Assembly: GCF_000220705.2 (NCBI RefSeq)
Contig: NZ_CP023202.1
Location: 6,664,501-6,728,500, forward strand
DNA from: Streptomyces xinghaiensis S187
Lineage (GTDB): Bacteria > Actinomycetota > Actinomycetes > Streptomycetales > Streptomycetaceae
Length of the DNA: 64,000 nt
Direction: 5' to 3'
Shown: positions 1-8,846 of the stretch, in pieces
How the letters are laid out: the number at the start of each line of letters is the position of its first letter
How positions within the stretch are numbered: position 1 is the first letter of the stretch
The notes under the pieces: model-generated
Told to the model about the DNA's origin: nothing
The model's input: the letters and a program-made list of their open reading frames with translations, nothing else
Database searches by the model: none
Translations under genes and position numbers: made by a program

Positions 1-285
1 GGTGGCGTCCATCGCCAGCCCGATCACCACCACGTTCGAGACGGTGCCCAGGCCCGGCCGCTGCCGCAGCGGCACCCAGAGCAGGAGCACCGCCGCGCCG
101 GTGAGGATCAGGACCGTCCCGATCGACAGGCCGGTGCGCTCGGCGACGCCCTGGTGGAAGACGTCCCACGGGTCGAGGCCGAGCTCGGCGCGCACCATCA
201 GCGCCACGCTCACCCCGTACAGCACCAGGCCGGCATAGAGCTGGACAAGCCGCCGTGTCAGCCGGCGGTCCCCCGTTGTGGGCAC
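1..285 (-). CDS. YczE-family membrane protein (3' end off the window)
   Basis: The minus strand is open from a GTG at 285 to the left edge (95 codons), preceded by AGGGAG at a good distance. The product has hydrophobic stretches around residues 14-30, 52-70 and 80 onward, with the motif LGLDPWDVFHQG. That motif fits the YczE/YyaS/YitT family of small integral membrane proteins of unknown transport role. The gene is divergent from a MocR regulator, an arrangement often seen in actinomycetes, so it is probably that regulator's target. The C-terminal half is missing because the window ends. Confidence 0.8.
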   Translation of the reverse strand, partial: MPTTGDRRLTRRLVQLYAGLVLYGVSVALMVRAELGLDPWDVFHQGVAERTGLSIGTVLILTGAAVLLLWVPLRQRPGLGTVSNVVVIGLAMDAT

Positions 286-312
286 GTGTGACTCCCTGAT
301 GGTGATGGACGA

Positions 313-349
313 GTGGTGCTACTGGCCTGGCGCGTGGCAGTCTGTGGCC
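313..349. promoter_or_regulatory. Direct repeats in the YczE/MocR intergenic region
   Basis: Two imperfect direct repeats, GTGGTGCTACTGGCC (313-327) and GTGGCAGTCTGTGGCC (334-349), start 21 bp apart, about two helical turns. They lie in the 113-bp divergent promoter region. MocR-type regulators are known to bind spaced direct repeats, so this is a candidate operator. No binding evidence exists here. Confidence 0.35.
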
Positions 350-398
350 CGGGACCTCGGCGGTTCCATGGCCAATTTCGGGAAGGTGGACCGGGAAG

Positions 399-1913
399 AT
401 GGGTCAGTGGACCTCGGCGGTGGGGGCCGCGCAGCTCGCCCGGCTGCTCCGCTCGCAGAACCACGGAGGCAACGGCACCACGGCCCCGGCCGGCCGCCGG
501 GCGCCGGTCTACCGCGCCCTCGCCGACGGCGTGCGGCTACTCGTCCACGAGGGCCGGGTGCCCGTCGCCGCCCGGCTGCCCGCCGAGCGGGAGCTGGCCG
601 CGGCGCTCTCCCTGAGCCGTACCACCGTCGCCTCGGCCTATGAGGCGCTGCGCGCCGAGGGCTTCCTGGAGTCGCGGCGCGGCGCCGGAAGCTGGACGAC
701 CGTCCCGGCGGGCAGCCCGCTGCCCACCCGCGGTCTCGACCCCCTGCCGCCGGACGCCGCCGAGACGATGATCGACCTCGGCTGCGCGGCCCTGCCCGCC
801 CCCGAGCCCTGGCTGACCCGCTCCGTCGAGGGCGCGCTCGGCGAACTGGCGCCCTACGCCCACACCCACGGCGACTACCCGGCCGGCCTCCCCGAACTGC
901 GGCAGGTCCTCGCCGACCGCTACACCGCGCGCGGCATCCCGACCATGCCCGAGCAGATCATGGTCACCACCGGGGCCATGGGCGCCGTCGCCGCCATCTG
1001 CCATCTCTTCGCGGGACGGGGTGAGCGGGTGGCCGTCGAGTCGCCCAGCTACGCCAACGTGCTGCAGCTGATGCGCGAGGCCGGCGCCCGGCTCGTCCCC
1101 GTCGCGATGGCCGACGGGCTGGCGGGCTGGGACCTGCCCGCCTGGCGCGGGGTGCTGCGCGACGCCGCGCCCCGCATGGCCTATGTGGTGGCCGACTTCC
1201 ACAACCCCACCGGGGCGGTGGCGAGCGAGGACCAGCGGCGGCACCTGGTGGCGGCGGCCCGCTCGGCGGGCACGGTGCTCGTCGTGGACGAGACGATGGC
1301 GGATCTGCGCCTGGACGAGGACTTCGAACTCCCGCGCCCCGTGGCCTCCTTCGACCCGGCGGGCAGCACGGTCGTCACCGTCGGCTCGGCCAGCAAGGCG
1401 TTCTGGGCCGGGATGCGCATCGGCTGGGTGCGCGCGGCACCGGAGATCATCCGTTCCCTGGTCGCCGCCCGCGCCTACGCCGACCTCGGCTCGCCCGTAC
1501 TGGAGCAGCTCTCCGTCAGCTGGCTGATGCGCGGCGGCGGCTGGGACGAGGCCGTGGCGATCCGCTGCCGGCAGGCGCGGGAGAACCGGGACGCGCTGGT
1601 CGCCGCGGTGCGGCGGCACCTGCCGGGCTGGGAGTTCTCCGTCCCGCACGGCGGACTCACCCTCTGGGCGCGCACCGGCGGCCTCTCCGGCTCGCGGATC
1701 GCGGAGGCGGGGGTGCCGCTGGGGGCCAGGGTGCCGTCGGGGCCGCGCTTCGGTGTGGACGGGGCCTTCGAGGGCTACGTCCGGCTGCCGTTCACGGTGG
1801 GCGACGCGGTGGCCGACACGGCGGCGGCCCGCCTCGCGCAGGCGGCGCGGCTGGTCGAGACCGGGGCGACGGGCGCGGCCGCGGCGGCGGACTCACGGAG
1901 CCTGGTGGCCTGA
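399..1913 (+). CDS. MocR-family regulator (GntR HTH fused to aminotransferase domain)
   Basis: 504 aa. A GntR-type winged helix lies at about residues 35-105 (LPAERELAAAL, SLSRTTVASAYEAL). A fold-type I aminotransferase domain follows from about 125 to the end, with the PLP lysine in GSASKAFWAG near residue 333 and the substrate-region motif DFHNPTG. MocR/PdxR proteins use bound PLP or an adduct to control transcription, usually of the divergent gene. Here that is the YczE-type membrane protein. The ATG at 399 is preceded by GGGAAG only a few bases upstream, so a slightly later start is possible. Family assignment is firm; the ligand and target are inferred. Confidence 0.9.
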   Translation: MGQWTSAVGAAQLARLLRSQNHGGNGTTAPAGRRAPVYRALADGVRLLVHEGRVPVAARLPAERELAAALSLSRTTVASAYEALRAEGFLESRRGAGSWTTVPAGSPLPTRGLDPLPPDAAETMIDLGCAALPAPEPWLTRSVEGALGELAPYAHTHGDYPAGLPELRQVLADRYTARGIPTMPEQIMVTTGAMGAVAAICHLFAGRGERVAVESPSYANVLQLMREAGARLVPVAMADGLAGWDLPAWRGVLRDAAPRMAYVVADFHNPTGAVASEDQRRHLVAAARSAGTVLVVDETMADLRLDEDFELPRPVASFDPAGSTVVTVGSASKAFWAGMRIGWVRAAPEIIRSLVAARAYADLGSPVLEQLSVSWLMRGGGWDEAVAIRCRQARENRDALVAAVRRHLPGWEFSVPHGGLTLWARTGGLSGSRIAEAGVPLGARVPSGPRFGVDGAFEGYVRLPFTVGDAVADTAAARLAQAARLVETGATGAAAAADSRSLVA

Positions 1914-2004
1914 CGTCTGCGGCGGTCCGGCCGTGCCGGCCATCCGGCAGCCACCCGGCCGGCGACCCGGCGCCGCGCGGCGTGCGGGCGCCCGGCCCGC
2001 CGCC

Positions 2005-3570
2005 TCAGTGGTCCGCCCGCGCCGGGGCGGTCATGTCTCCCGGTGCGGAGACCGGCTCCGGCAGCAGCGCCAGCACGGCCAGCCGGTCGCCCTCCGTGCA
2101 CTCCTCGTCGTACGGATCCGGGGTCGCCGGCACCTGCAGCCGGTGCACCGGGCCGTGGCCCAGCCGTGCGTAGCCCCGCCCGGGCGGCACCTCCGGCGGC
2201 GGCGTGGTGTGCGGCGGGGTACCGAGCACCGCCGCGATCTCCTCGGGCGTGGCCGGGCCGAGCACCACCCGGGCCGGGGTGTGCGTACGGACCGCCTCGC
2301 CCGGGGAGTCCACGCCGTCGAGGTGGTCGGCCACCACCACCGTCACCTGCGCCGCCCGGCCGTGCCGCAGCGGCACCCGCAGCAGTTCCTGCGGGTCGGG
2401 CCGCCCCTCCGAGGCCGCCAGCTGGCTGAGCGCGGCCGGGCGGTCGACGACGATCCACAGCCGGCGCCGGACGTCCTCCGGGACCGGACGGCCGGTCCGG
2501 CGGGCCTCGTGGACGGAGAGCAGCCGCCGCTCCGTCTCGTGGGCCGCCCACTCCAGGACGGCCAGGGCGCCGCCGAGACCGCACTCGACGGCCGGCACGC
2601 CGCGCCGTCCGGCCAGGCAGGCGTACTCGCCGGTGCCGCTGCCGTCCACCACCAGGACATCGCCGTCGCGCAGTGCCTGCAGGGCGATCGAACGGAGCAG
2701 GGTCGTCGTGCCGCTGCCCGGTCTGCCGAGGACGAGCAGATGCGGCTCGGCGGAGCGCGGCCCGGTCCGCCACAGCACCGGGGGCACGTCGGCGGCGTCC
2801 TCCAGGGCGTCGCCGCGGACCGCCGGAAGGGTGCGCCGGACGCTCTCCGGGCCGGTGAAGCCCAGCACGGTCTCGCCGGGGGCCGTGACGAAGCGCTGGG
2901 CGCGGATGTCGTCGGGGAGGGGCGGCAGGACGGTGAGGGTGAGGACGTTGCCCTCCTCGTCCCAGTCGAACAGGTACTCGCGCCCGCGTCCGCACTTCGC
3001 GTGCAGCACCTGCTCGATCCGGGCCCGGAACCCGGGCTCGCCGTCGGTGAAGTACGGGGGGTAGCACAGTTCGAGCAGGACCGGGCGGCCCGTCTCGTCG
3101 AAGGCGTGGTCGAGAAAGACGGCCTCCCAGTCGCCGCCGTGCGCGTACAGCGGTTCGGGGTCGTCCTCCGCGCGGAAGTACGGCACCAGCGCCTCGTACA
3201 GGGCCCGGAGCCGCTCCGCCTCGGCCTCGCCCGGCCCCTCCTCCCCGGCGGCCGGGCCGCCGCGCCCGGCCCAGGCGGCCGCCGCCATCAGGGCCGCCAC
3301 GGCGAGCAGCGGACCGTGCGGGGCCAGGGCCACCGCCGTCACCGCGGCGGCGGCCAGCAGCAGGACCGGTCCGCGCCGGTCGGACGGGGTCCGTGTCCAC
3401 CGCTGCCGGCCGGCGGCGGTGAGCCGGCGCAGTCCCCGGCCGATGACGATCAGGGGGTGCAGCACGTCCGCGGTGTGGCCGGCGGCGGCACGCAGCAGCT
3501 CCCCGCCGCGGCGGAAAGGAGCGCTCCGGGGGCTCGGTACGGGGACGCGGGGGAGGGGGCGCCGGGCCAC
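2005..3570 (-). CDS. FtsK/SpoIIIE-like membrane ATPase
   Basis: 521 aa from a GTG with AGGAG seven bases upstream. Two hydrophobic segments at about residues 75-110 precede a cytoplasmic P-loop domain. Walker A is GRPGSGTTTLL near residue 280, followed by a DVLVVDGSG strand; a Walker-B-like strand RLWIVVDRP lies near 370. This order resembles FtsK/SpoIIIE or plasmid Tra-type DNA pumps, but the protein lacks the long FtsK linker and the gamma DNA-reading domain. It is followed upstream by a 64-aa membrane peptide gene on the same strand, the arrangement seen around chromosomal copies of plasmid-like spread functions in Streptomyces. DNA translocation is inferred only. Confidence 0.7.
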   Translation of the reverse strand: MARRPLPRVPVPSPRSAPFRRGGELLRAAAGHTADVLHPLIVIGRGLRRLTAAGRQRWTRTPSDRRGPVLLLAAAAVTAVALAPHGPLLAVAALMAAAAWAGRGGPAAGEEGPGEAEAERLRALYEALVPYFRAEDDPEPLYAHGGDWEAVFLDHAFDETGRPVLLELCYPPYFTDGEPGFRARIEQVLHAKCGRGREYLFDWDEEGNVLTLTVLPPLPDDIRAQRFVTAPGETVLGFTGPESVRRTLPAVRGDALEDAADVPPVLWRTGPRSAEPHLLVLGRPGSGTTTLLRSIALQALRDGDVLVVDGSGTGEYACLAGRRGVPAVECGLGGALAVLEWAAHETERRLLSVHEARRTGRPVPEDVRRRLWIVVDRPAALSQLAASEGRPDPQELLRVPLRHGRAAQVTVVVADHLDGVDSPGEAVRTHTPARVVLGPATPEEIAAVLGTPPHTTPPPEVPPGRGYARLGHGPVHRLQVPATPDPYDEECTEGDRLAVLALLPEPVSAPGDMTAPARADH

Positions 3571-3642
3571 GTTCGCTCTCCTGGGGGTCGTGCCGCCGAC
3601 GCGGACGGGCCGCCGCGGCCGGAGCGGCCGCCCGTCCGCGTC

Positions 3643-3837
3643 TCAGAACCGGATGTTGTCCAGCAGGCTGGCGAGGCTGGCGCCGCCCGCCTTGATGCTC
3701 GGCGCGAGCGCCGTGCCGGCCAGATAGAAACCGAAGAGGGCGCAGACCACGGCATGGGAGATCTTGAGCCCGTCCTTCCGGGTGAAGAGGAAGACGATGA
3801 CACCGAGCAGAACGACGCCCGAGATGGACAGAATCAT
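3643..3837 (-). CDS. Small conserved membrane protein (64 aa)
   Basis: The ATG at 3837 has AGGAG six bases upstream (reading CCAGGAGAACACC-ATG), which favours this start over longer open-frame extensions. The product is 64 aa with two predicted membrane helices, about residues 2-18 and 26-44, and a short loop holding RKDGLK. It looks like a widely conserved Streptomyces small membrane protein without a known function. It lies 72 bp upstream of the FtsK-like ATPase gene on the same strand, so the two are probably co-transcribed and could form a complex. Confidence 0.75.
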   Translation of the reverse strand: MILSISGVVLLGVIVFLFTRKDGLKISHAVVCALFGFYLAGTALAPSIKAGGASLASLLDNIRF

Positions 3838-4079
3838 GGTGTTCTCCTGGCTGTGGGGACGGTTACCACGAGTGGTTCCAGATTCACACCAAGTGTCCGG
3901 CCCGGCGAAAGCGCAAAGGAGTGAAGATGCCGCCACCGCCCCCGCCGGACCGGCCCGCCACAGGGGCCGGACCGGCGTCGTGCCGGGGTGGCCGTGTCCT
4001 CCGCGGCCGGTGCCGTGAGCAGGCCAGTAGGGTGGCGAATCACTCGTACGGGCGTGGGCCCGGGAAGGCGGAGCGACGG

Positions 4080-4511
4080 ATGAACGACCCCGGAGCGGGC
4101 GGCCCGGCCGGCGAGGCAGGGCCGGGACCGGTGGACGACGAGGTGATCGAACTCGCGGGCCGGATCTTCGATCTGGCGCGCGCCGGTGACGCGGAGCGGC
4201 TCGCGGCCTACCTCGACGCGGGCGTGCCCGCGAACCTCACCAACGACAAGGGCGACACCCTCGTCATGCTCGCCGCCTACCACGGCCACACGGCCGCCGT
4301 GGAGGCCCTGCTCGCCCGCGGCGCTGACCCGGACCGGGCCAACGACCGCGGCCAGACCCCGCTGGCCGGCGCGGTGTTCAAGGGCGAGGACGGCGTGGTG
4401 CGCGCCCTGCTGGCGGGCGGCGCCGACCCGTCCCTCGGCACCCCCTCGGCGGTCGACACGGCCCGGATGTTCGCCAAGACCGAGCTGCTGAAGATGTTCG
4501 GCGCCGCCTGA
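4080..4511 (+). CDS. Ankyrin-repeat protein
   Basis: 143 aa, starting at the ATG at 4080 after a purine-rich AAGGCGGAG. Three to four ankyrin units follow an N-terminal acidic helix: A-R-A-G-D-A-E-R-L..DAGVPANLTN, then GDTLVMLAAYHGH..LLARGADPD, then GQTPLAGAVFKG..LLAGGADPS. There is no signal peptide, so it is cytoplasmic and presumably a protein-binding adaptor. Stand-alone short ankyrin proteins of this kind are common in Streptomyces, and their partner cannot be read from the sequence. The longer open frame upstream of 4080 lacks a ribosome-binding site and looks spurious. Confidence 0.85.
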   Translation: MNDPGAGGPAGEAGPGPVDDEVIELAGRIFDLARAGDAERLAAYLDAGVPANLTNDKGDTLVMLAAYHGHTAAVEALLARGADPDRANDRGQTPLAGAVFKGEDGVVRALLAGGADPSLGTPSAVDTARMFAKTELLKMFGAA

Positions 4512-4700
4512 CCGGAGCTGCCCGACCGGAGCCGACCGGAGCCGGCCGGCCCGCCCGCCCTGCCCGCCCCGCCCCGGCGCTCAGGGAAAGGCCCTGAGGG
4601 GAACGCCGCCGCCCTCGGTACCATCGACAGCCGGACCGGGAAGGACGGCGCGCGGACGGCCCGCGGCCCGCGGCCCAGGGCACGGGGGAGGGGAGCGGCG

Positions 4701-5546
4701 GTGCTGGACGAGGTGACCGCGCTCCGGTACGTCATGCCGCTCCGCACCGGCGGCTCCGTCCCCGGCGTCGTCGAGACCGACGACCTGGGCACGTACGTCG
4801 TCAAGTTCACCGGCGCCGCCCAGGGGCGCAAGGCGCTGGTCGCCGAAGTGCTCGTCGGTGAACTCGGCCGCCGCCTGGGCCTGCCGGTGCCGCGGCTCGT
4901 GCGGGTCCGTTTCGATCCGGCCGTCGCCGCCGGGGAGCCCGACCGGGAGATCCAGGACCTGCTGCGGTCCAGCGCCGGGCTCAACCTCGGCATGGACCTG
5001 CTGCCCGGCGCCCGCGACTGGACCCCGGCCGAGCTCGTCCCCGGCCCGGCCGAGGCGGGGCGGATCATCTGGTTCGACGCTCTCACCGGCAACGTCGACC
5101 GGACCTGGAACAGCCCCAACCTGATGGTCTGGCACGGCCGGCTGTGGCTCATCGACCACGGCGCGGCCCTCGTCTTCCACCACCGCTGGGACCGGGCCCC
5201 CGCCCACGTCGCCCAGCGCTACCCCCTCACGGGCCACGCGCTCGGCGCCTGCGCCCCCGACGTCGCCGCGGCCCGCGCGGAGCTGGCGCCCCTGGTCACC
5301 GCGGACCTGCTGCGCGAGGTGGCCGCTCTCGTCCCCGACGCATGGCTGGCGGACGAACCCGGCTTCGGCTCGCCCGCCGAACTGCGCGAGGCCTATGTGA
5401 CGCATCTCGCGGCCCGCGCCGCCCGCTCCGCGGAGTGGCTCCCCGGAGGCTTCGCCACCCCCGAGGAGCTGCGCCGCGCCGAGGCCGACCGCGCCGCCGC
5501 CACCCGCGCCGGCCGCCCCGCCTGGCTCCGGCACATCCCGGGCTGA
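4701..5546 (+). CDS. HipA-like kinase-domain protein
   Basis: 281 aa from a GTG preceded by GGGGGAGGGGAG. The N-terminus has a glycine-rich strand and TYVVKFTGA (ATP-binding lysine). The central region has FDALTGNVDRTWNSPN followed by LWLIDHGAALVFH, which match the catalytic DxxxxNxDR-type loop and DHG metal-binding motif of HipA-like/PI4K-like kinases. It belongs to the single-domain family annotated in actinomycetes as HipA family kinase. There is no HipB-like antitoxin next to it, so a classical toxin-antitoxin role is not supported. Substrate unknown. Confidence 0.75.
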   Translation: MLDEVTALRYVMPLRTGGSVPGVVETDDLGTYVVKFTGAAQGRKALVAEVLVGELGRRLGLPVPRLVRVRFDPAVAAGEPDREIQDLLRSSAGLNLGMDLLPGARDWTPAELVPGPAEAGRIIWFDALTGNVDRTWNSPNLMVWHGRLWLIDHGAALVFHHRWDRAPAHVAQRYPLTGHALGACAPDVAAARAELAPLVTADLLREVAALVPDAWLADEPGFGSPAELREAYVTHLAARAARSAEWLPGGFATPEELRRAEADRAAATRAGRPAWLRHIPG

Positions 5547-5688
5547 GCGCATCCGCCGGCCCCGCCGGGGCATCCACCCCGTCCGACGGGGCAGTGCTCT
5601 GATAGCGGGGCGCGCGGAACGATCACGGCTCCCCGGACACGGCCGAGCAGGACGCGCCCCGGCACGGGCGCGCCGGAGGAGGGGACCC

Positions 5689-6666
5689 ATGCCGCTGACC
5701 GATCTGCCGCTGGACCAGCTGCGCACGTACCGCGCCGGGACACCCGAGCCCGCGGACTTCGACGCCTTCTGGGCCGGCACCGTCGCCGCGGCACGCGGCG
5801 CGGCGGGCGGCGGCACGGCCGGGTACCGGCCCGTGGAGGAGCCGCTGCTCGGCACCGTGGAGGTCTTCGACGTACGGTTCCCCGGCTGGGGCGGCCAGCC
5901 GGTCGCCGCCTGGCTTCTGCTGCCGCGCGGGGCCCGGGAGCCGCTGCCCGCCGTCGTCCAGTACCTCGGGTACGGCGGCGGCCGCGGGCGGCCGCTCGAA
6001 CACCTGGTGTACAGCGCCGCCGGCTACGCACACCTCGTCGTGGACAGCCGCGGCCAGGGCCACGACACCCCCGATCCCGACCCCGTGCCCGGCACCCAGT
6101 ACGTCGGCGGCTACATGACACGCGGTATCGACGACCCCGAACACCACTACTACCGGCGGCTGATGACGGACTGCGTCCGCGCCGTCGACGTCATCCGGGA
6201 GCACCCCGCCGTGGACCCCGACCGGGTCGTCGTCGCCGGGGCCAGCCAGGGCGGCGGGCTGGCGCTGGCCGCGGCGGCCCTCGCCGGGGACACGGTCGCC
6301 GCCGCCCTCGTGGACGTCCCCTTCCTCTGCCACTACCGGCGGGGCGCGGAACTCGCGGCCCTCGGCCCGTACCCGGAGCTGGCCGAGTACCTCGGCCGGC
6401 ACAAGCGCGTCGACCCCGAGCGGGTATTCACCACCCTCGACTACTTCGACGGCGTCCACTTCGCTCCCCGGGCCGGCGCGCCCGCGCTGTTCAGCGTCGG
6501 GCTGATGGACCCGGTCTGCCCGCCCTCCACCGTCTACGCCGCCCACAACGCGTACAAGGGCGACCGGGAGATGCGGGTGTGGCACTTCGCCGACCACTCG
6601 GGCGGCGGCGCCTCCCAGACGGAGGAGCAGCTGCGCTGGCTCGCCGACCGCGGACTGGCCCCCTGA
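5689..6666 (+). CDS. Acetyl xylan esterase / cephalosporin-C deacetylase family (CE7) hydrolase
   Basis: 325 aa alpha/beta-hydrolase of the AXE1 family. The nucleophile serine is in GASQGG (about residue 185), the acid is likely Asp in VGLMDPVCPP (about 272), and the histidine is in FADHSGGG (about 302). The oxyanion region is YLGYGGGRG and the family-typical RGQG..D motif follows. CE7 enzymes remove acetyl groups from xylan oligosaccharides and cephalosporin C and act in the cytoplasm as oligomers. No signal peptide is present, consistent with that. The ATG follows GAGGAGGGGACC. Start and family are well supported; the natural substrate is not known. Confidence 0.88.
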   Translation: MPLTDLPLDQLRTYRAGTPEPADFDAFWAGTVAAARGAAGGGTAGYRPVEEPLLGTVEVFDVRFPGWGGQPVAAWLLLPRGAREPLPAVVQYLGYGGGRGRPLEHLVYSAAGYAHLVVDSRGQGHDTPDPDPVPGTQYVGGYMTRGIDDPEHHYYRRLMTDCVRAVDVIREHPAVDPDRVVVAGASQGGGLALAAAALAGDTVAAALVDVPFLCHYRRGAELAALGPYPELAEYLGRHKRVDPERVFTTLDYFDGVHFAPRAGAPALFSVGLMDPVCPPSTVYAAHNAYKGDREMRVWHFADHSGGGASQTEEQLRWLADRGLAP

Positions 6667-6779
6667 ACGGCCGGGGCTCCGGGGCCCGCGGCGCCGAGCG
6701 CATCCCGCCGCGCGCCTTCCGCTCCGCGGCGTCCGATCCGTACAAGACCCGGGCGGGGCCCGGTGCCTACGGTGCCTCC

Positions 6780-7175
6780 ATGACACCTCGATTCGACGCC
6801 GTGGGCCTGGTCACGGCCGACCTGTCCGCCTCCCTCGCCTTCTACCGCCGGCTCGGCCTGGACGTCCCCGGGGACGCCGCCGGCCCGCACGTGGAAGCGG
6901 CGCTGCCCGGTGGTCCGCGGCTGCTCTGGGACACCGCCGAGAGCGTCCGGTCCCTCGACCCGGACTGGACGCCCCCGACCGGCGGCCCCGCGATCACCCT
7001 GGCCTTCGCCTGCGACTCCCCGGCGGACGTCGACGCGGTGTACGCCGCGTTCGCCGCCACCGGCCACGGCGGCCGCGCGCCCTGGGACGCCGCCTGGGGC
7101 CAGCGCTACGCGGTCCTCACCGACCCGGACGGCAACGCCGTCGACCTCTTCGCCCCGCTCCCGGACACGGACTGA
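6780..7175 (+). CDS. VOC-family (glyoxalase/bleomycin-resistance fold) protein
   Basis: 131 aa. It has the paired beta-alpha-beta-beta-beta modules of the vicinal oxygen chelate fold: F-DAVGLVTADLSASLAFYRRLGLD at the start, and YAVLTDPDGNAVDLFA near the end. A glutamate typical of metal binding in the first module is replaced, so catalysis is uncertain. The gene is convergent with an AraC-type regulator 43 bp downstream. It may be a binding or resistance protein, or an enzyme on a small molecule; the sequence does not decide. Confidence 0.8.
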   Translation: MTPRFDAVGLVTADLSASLAFYRRLGLDVPGDAAGPHVEAALPGGPRLLWDTAESVRSLDPDWTPPTGGPAITLAFACDSPADVDAVYAAFAATGHGGRAPWDAAWGQRYAVLTDPDGNAVDLFAPLPDTD

Positions 7176-7218
7176 ACCGGCCGGCCCCGGCCCGGCCCCG
7201 GCGGGCGGCGCCCACCCG

Positions 7219-7914
7219 TCAGCCGGAGGGCGGCGGGGCCAGCAGCAGCGCCGGCGGCAGGCCCGCCAACGCCCGCACCTCGCGGGTGAGATGGGCCTGG
7301 TCGCAGTAGCCCGCGAGGGCCGCCGTCTCCGCGAGGGGGCGGCCCGCCCGGGCCAGGTCCAGCGCCCGGTTCATCCGCAGGATCCGCGCCAGCGTCTTCG
7401 GCCCGTAGCTGAACGCGGCCAGAGAGAGCCGGTGCAGCCCCCGTACACCGAGCCCCGCCTGCTCGGCGACCTCCGCCACGGTCAGTCCCGCGCGCAGCCC
7501 GGCGACGACCGCCGCCCGGCGCGGATCGGCCGGGCCCGCGCCGCGCAGGGCCTCGGCCGCGGCCCGCTCCAGCACCTCCGCCGGATCGGCCGCCCCGGCC
7601 ACGCGTTCGGCCAGCCGCCGTACCTCCGCCTCCGGGCGGAGCGCGGCCAGCGAGAGCCGCCGGTCCCTCAACTCGTGGGCGGGCACGCCGAAGACGGCCG
7701 GTCCGGTGCCGGGCGGGAACCGCAGGGCGGTGTAGCGGGTACCGGGCGGGGCGTCCGGCCGGTGCGCCCGGGTGTCGGGCCCGGCGACGAACAGTTCCGC
7801 GCCGTCCCAGATCAGATCGGTGCAGCCGTCGGGCAGCACCCGCTCCTGCCGGACCCCGGCCGTGCGGGACCAGACGACGGCGGGCACGCGCGCGGAACGT
7901 CTCTCCTCGTACAC
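7219..7914 (-). CDS. AraC-family transcriptional regulator
   Basis: 231 aa. The N-terminal 120 residues carry a DUF6597-like sensing domain (VLPDGCTDLIWDG), and the C-terminal half is an AraC HTH. The second recognition helix region reads LAETAALAGYCDQAHLTREVRALAG, a textbook AraC signature. The GTG start at 7914 has only a weak ribosome-binding site. The convergent VOC gene is the obvious candidate target, but regulators of this subgroup often act elsewhere. Ligand unknown. Confidence 0.85.
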   Translation of the reverse strand: MYEERRSARVPAVVWSRTAGVRQERVLPDGCTDLIWDGAELFVAGPDTRAHRPDAPPGTRYTALRFPPGTGPAVFGVPAHELRDRRLSLAALRPEAEVRRLAERVAGAADPAEVLERAAAEALRGAGPADPRRAAVVAGLRAGLTVAEVAEQAGLGVRGLHRLSLAAFSYGPKTLARILRMNRALDLARAGRPLAETAALAGYCDQAHLTREVRALAGLPPALLLAPPPSG

Positions 7915-8169
7915 CGGGCCAGGGTCGCACGCGGACGGCGGAGTCCGTCACCCGCTCGGCGGCGACGCGCCACGACGCGCCGCACCCGACCGGGCACCCC
8001 CCGTCACCTGCGCCGATGCGGCAGACGCGGGACCCGGGGCTGCTCCATTGGCGGGACGGTGGACCCCGTTCCGCCGCGCGCGGTTGACGGCCCGTCGGGC
8101 TTGCATGGTGCCGACGGCGCGGAGCCCGAGCGGACGCGGGTCCGCCTCCCCGCCGGAAGGAGCACTCAC

Positions 8170-8673
8170 ATGCGCATCGTCTCCCGCGTTCTCGCCACGA
8201 CCGCTCTGACCGCGATAGCCCTGGGGGGTGCCGCCACGGCGTCGCAGGCCGGCGGACACCCGGACTCCCGGATGAGGATCAGCCCGCACATGCCGAAGGC
8301 GGGGGCCCATGTGGTCATCAGTGTGAAGAGCGGCTGCGAGGACCGCCGGATGACCGCGAAGTCCTTCGGGCTGGCCCGGGAGGTCACCCTCCACCGGCAG
8401 AGCCACCGCACCTTCGTCGGAGCCGCCAGGGTCAAGGACGACGCCAAGCCCGGCCGCACCTACTGGGTGCGGGCGCACTGCCGGAGCAGCGGAGACGCGG
8501 TGGTGGGCCACTTCACGGTGGGCCATCGTGCCTGGCGCGGATCGCAGGCCGGTGAGGGCGGCGGGTCCGGCGGCATGAACGCCGGCACGGCCGCGGCCGG
8601 CACCGGGCTGGTGGCACTGGCCGCGGGCGGCTCCGTGCTGGCGTTGCGCCGCCGCCGTGACGACACGGGCTGA
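8170..8673 (+). CDS. Secreted surface protein with C-terminal membrane anchor
   Basis: 167 aa, ATG preceded by GGAAGGAG. Residues 1-27 form a signal peptide ending ATASQA-GG. The mature part is a small beta-rich domain with two cysteines (SGCEDRR and AHCRSSG) that could form a disulfide. The C-terminus has a Gly-rich linker, a hydrophobic segment GLVALAAGGSVLALRRRR and a positive stop-transfer tail, so the protein is probably anchored in the membrane and exposed outside. No LPxTG motif is visible. It is of a type common in Streptomyces next to class F sortases, but no sortase is present here. Function unknown. Confidence 0.7.
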   Translation: MRIVSRVLATTALTAIALGGAATASQAGGHPDSRMRISPHMPKAGAHVVISVKSGCEDRRMTAKSFGLAREVTLHRQSHRTFVGAARVKDDAKPGRTYWVRAHCRSSGDAVVGHFTVGHRAWRGSQAGEGGGSGGMNAGTAAAGTGLVALAAGGSVLALRRRRDDTG

Positions 8674-8720
8674 GGCCGTGGTGCGCCGGCGCGGGCCGTG
8701 ACCCGCCGGCGGATCCCCCC

Positions 8721-8752
8721 GGTACGTCCCCGCCCCACCGCGGGGACGTACC
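8721..8752 (+). terminator. Hairpin between surface protein and M23 peptidase
   Basis: Perfect 12-bp inverted repeat GGTACGTCCCCG / CGGGGACGTACC with an 8-nt loop, 48 bp after the surface-protein stop. It probably ends or attenuates that transcript. There is no clear U-tract, as usual in Streptomyces. Confidence 0.6.
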
Positions 8753-8846
8753 ACCCGGCCCGCCCCCGTCCCCCCTTTTCCCGTCCGCCTTTTCCCGTCC
8801 CGTCCATGACACCGGACAGCAGGAGACCGGTAGGAGAGGAACGTCC

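Noticed and set aside
1753..3924. Plus-strand open frame of about 720 codons
   Set aside because: Runs antisense through the FtsK-like gene and into the small membrane protein, with no recognisable domain.
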